A stretch of 5,359 nt of DNA from Actinomycetota bacterium (GTDB lineage: Bacteria > Actinomycetota > Actinomycetes > Acidothermales > Acidothermaceae), in assembly GCA_003134755.1 (NCBI GenBank), contig PLCK01000228.1, positions 7,139 through 12,497 of the forward strand, in the 5' to 3' direction. The position numbers were made by a program, and so were the translations under genes. Below are positions 4,844 through 5,359 of the stretch, piece after piece. Below the pieces are notes generated by a model that had not been told where the DNA came from, did no database searches, and worked only from the letters and a program-made list of their open reading frames with translations. Each line of letters opens with the position of its first letter. Position 1 is the stretch's first letter.

Positions 4844-5092
4844 ATGGCGCAGTTCATGGATGTGCACACCACCATGATCGGAGTCACCAGCGAGGCGCTG
4901 GCGGAAGCTCACCAGTCCGATCTAAACATTCAGGGCGAAGAGGGAGTCACCTTCCATCAGGCCTGGGCCGACCCGAAGACGGGCCACGTCTTCTGCCTGT
5001 CGGATGCCCCCAGTGCCGAGGCCGTCCAACGTATTCACGAACGCGCCGGGCACCCGGCGGACGAGATCCACGAGATCACCGTCACGGCCTGA
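4844..5092 (+). CDS. SCO4226-family nickel-binding protein (DUF4242)
   Basis: 82 residues, the full length of this ferredoxin-like-fold family, whose Streptomyces coelicolor member SCO4226 binds nickel. Family-typical stretches are visible: the FMDVHTTM start, EALAEAHQSDLNIQGEEGV (about 17-35), HQAWADPKTGHVFCLSDAPS (38-57) and AVQRIHERAGHPADEIHEI (60-78). Candidate metal ligands are His8, His23, Cys51, His65 and His70; which ones bind here is not shown. GGGAG at 4832-4836, 7 nt before the ATG, supports the start. No signal peptide is present. The gene is transcribed alone, away from the SIMPL gene. Nickel handling or sensing is inferred from the family; many members are annotated only as DUF4242. 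Confidence 0.9.
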   Translation: MAQFMDVHTTMIGVTSEALAEAHQSDLNIQGEEGVTFHQAWADPKTGHVFCLSDAPSAEAVQRIHERAGHPADEIHEITVTA

Positions 5093-5110
5093 CGACGGAA
5101 CTGCCCGTCG
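5093..5110 (+). terminator. Hairpin directly after the DUF4242-type stop codon
   Basis: CGACGG (5093-5098) and CCGTCG (5105-5110) form a perfect 6-bp stem with a 6-nt loop, starting at the base after the stop. There is no T-tract, but the position and tight loop make it the best terminator candidate in the window. Confidence 0.4.
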
Positions 5111-5359
5111 GTCCCGGGTTGGTCGGGGCGCCGCGCCGCGGCTGACGCGCCCTGCACGCCGTCGCCACGGGAACCGACGAGGGGTTCGGTACCGCATGAG
5201 CCGACGTAACACACGGTTGACGAGCCGGAACCCTCAGGTGTCTTGGGGTCCAACCCGATGCCCCGTTCAGCGCGTAGTTCGACAACGGCATAGGAGTCGA
5301 CGCAGGTCGGATGCGCGCGCCGAGATCCACAGCGCAAACATCGTGAAGGATGCCTGTCC
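5111..5359. other. Right-edge stretch without a supported gene
   Basis: Several frames stay open here but none is convincing. Forward frames are Arg-rich with poor third-position GC. A - strand frame contains a more protein-like run (SYAVVELRAERGIGLDPKT, near 5245-5301), yet it continues into the DUF4242-type gene, has no defensible start, and matches no family I know. It may be a decayed gene. A very GC-rich block (5128-5150) and a weak likeness to the intergenic motif (CCGCGGCTGACGCG) are the only other things seen. Confidence 0.3.

Noticed and set aside
5136..5149. Sixth copy of the intergenic motif (CCGCGGCTGACGCG)
   Set aside because: It needs an insertion and lies in a very GC-rich block where such a match is likely by chance.
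5197..5359. Plus-strand frame open from ATG 5197 to the window edge
   Set aside because: Arg-rich, low third-position GC and no ribosome binding site.

Overview
The window looks like chromosomal DNA of a mycobacterium or a close actinobacterial relative. It is GC-rich, the genes favour G or C at the third codon position, GTG starts occur, and the genes include a membrane-anchored esterase of the antigen-85 fold class, an NTF2-like lipoprotein, a SIMPL protein and an SCO4226-type nickel-binding protein. The genus is inferred from gene style; there is no rRNA or marker gene.

Layout. Positions 1-87 hold the C-terminal end of an unidentified + strand gene. A two-pass membrane esterase follows 39 bp later (127-1473) and is probably co-transcribed. 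From about 1.6 to 3.9 kb comes a string of small, mostly lineage-specific genes: an unknown 163-residue protein (1712-2203), a lipoprotein (2359-2889), a doubtful small ORF (2939-3142), an 83-residue charged helical protein (3347-3598), and on the - strand a 58-residue zinc-ribbon-like protein (3676-3852). Next are a SIMPL-domain protein on the - strand (3931-4656) and, divergent from it, an SCO4226/DUF4242-type protein (4844-5092). The last 267 bases have no gene I can defend.

The most unusual structure is a short motif, consensus TGCCGCGATGACGCG. It recurs in the same orientation in four successive intergenic gaps (2237, 3216, 3658, 3899), with a degenerate possible fifth copy at 1647. Two copies extend to a 29-bp direct repeat (25 of 29 identical) that brackets the zinc-ribbon gene exactly, 3 bp after its stop and 32 bp before its start, so gene plus one repeat forms a 241-bp unit. 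Each small gene of this stretch therefore sits between motif copies. This could be a dispersed mycobacterial intergenic repeat, a shared transcript-end or regulatory element, or a cassette-like arrangement; the sequence alone does not decide.

There is little sign of one shared pathway. The esterase points to cell-envelope lipid or ester chemistry, the lipoprotein to the outer face of the membrane, and the nickel- and zinc-type small proteins to metal binding. I see no tRNA, rRNA, CRISPR array, transposase, integrase or phage gene.
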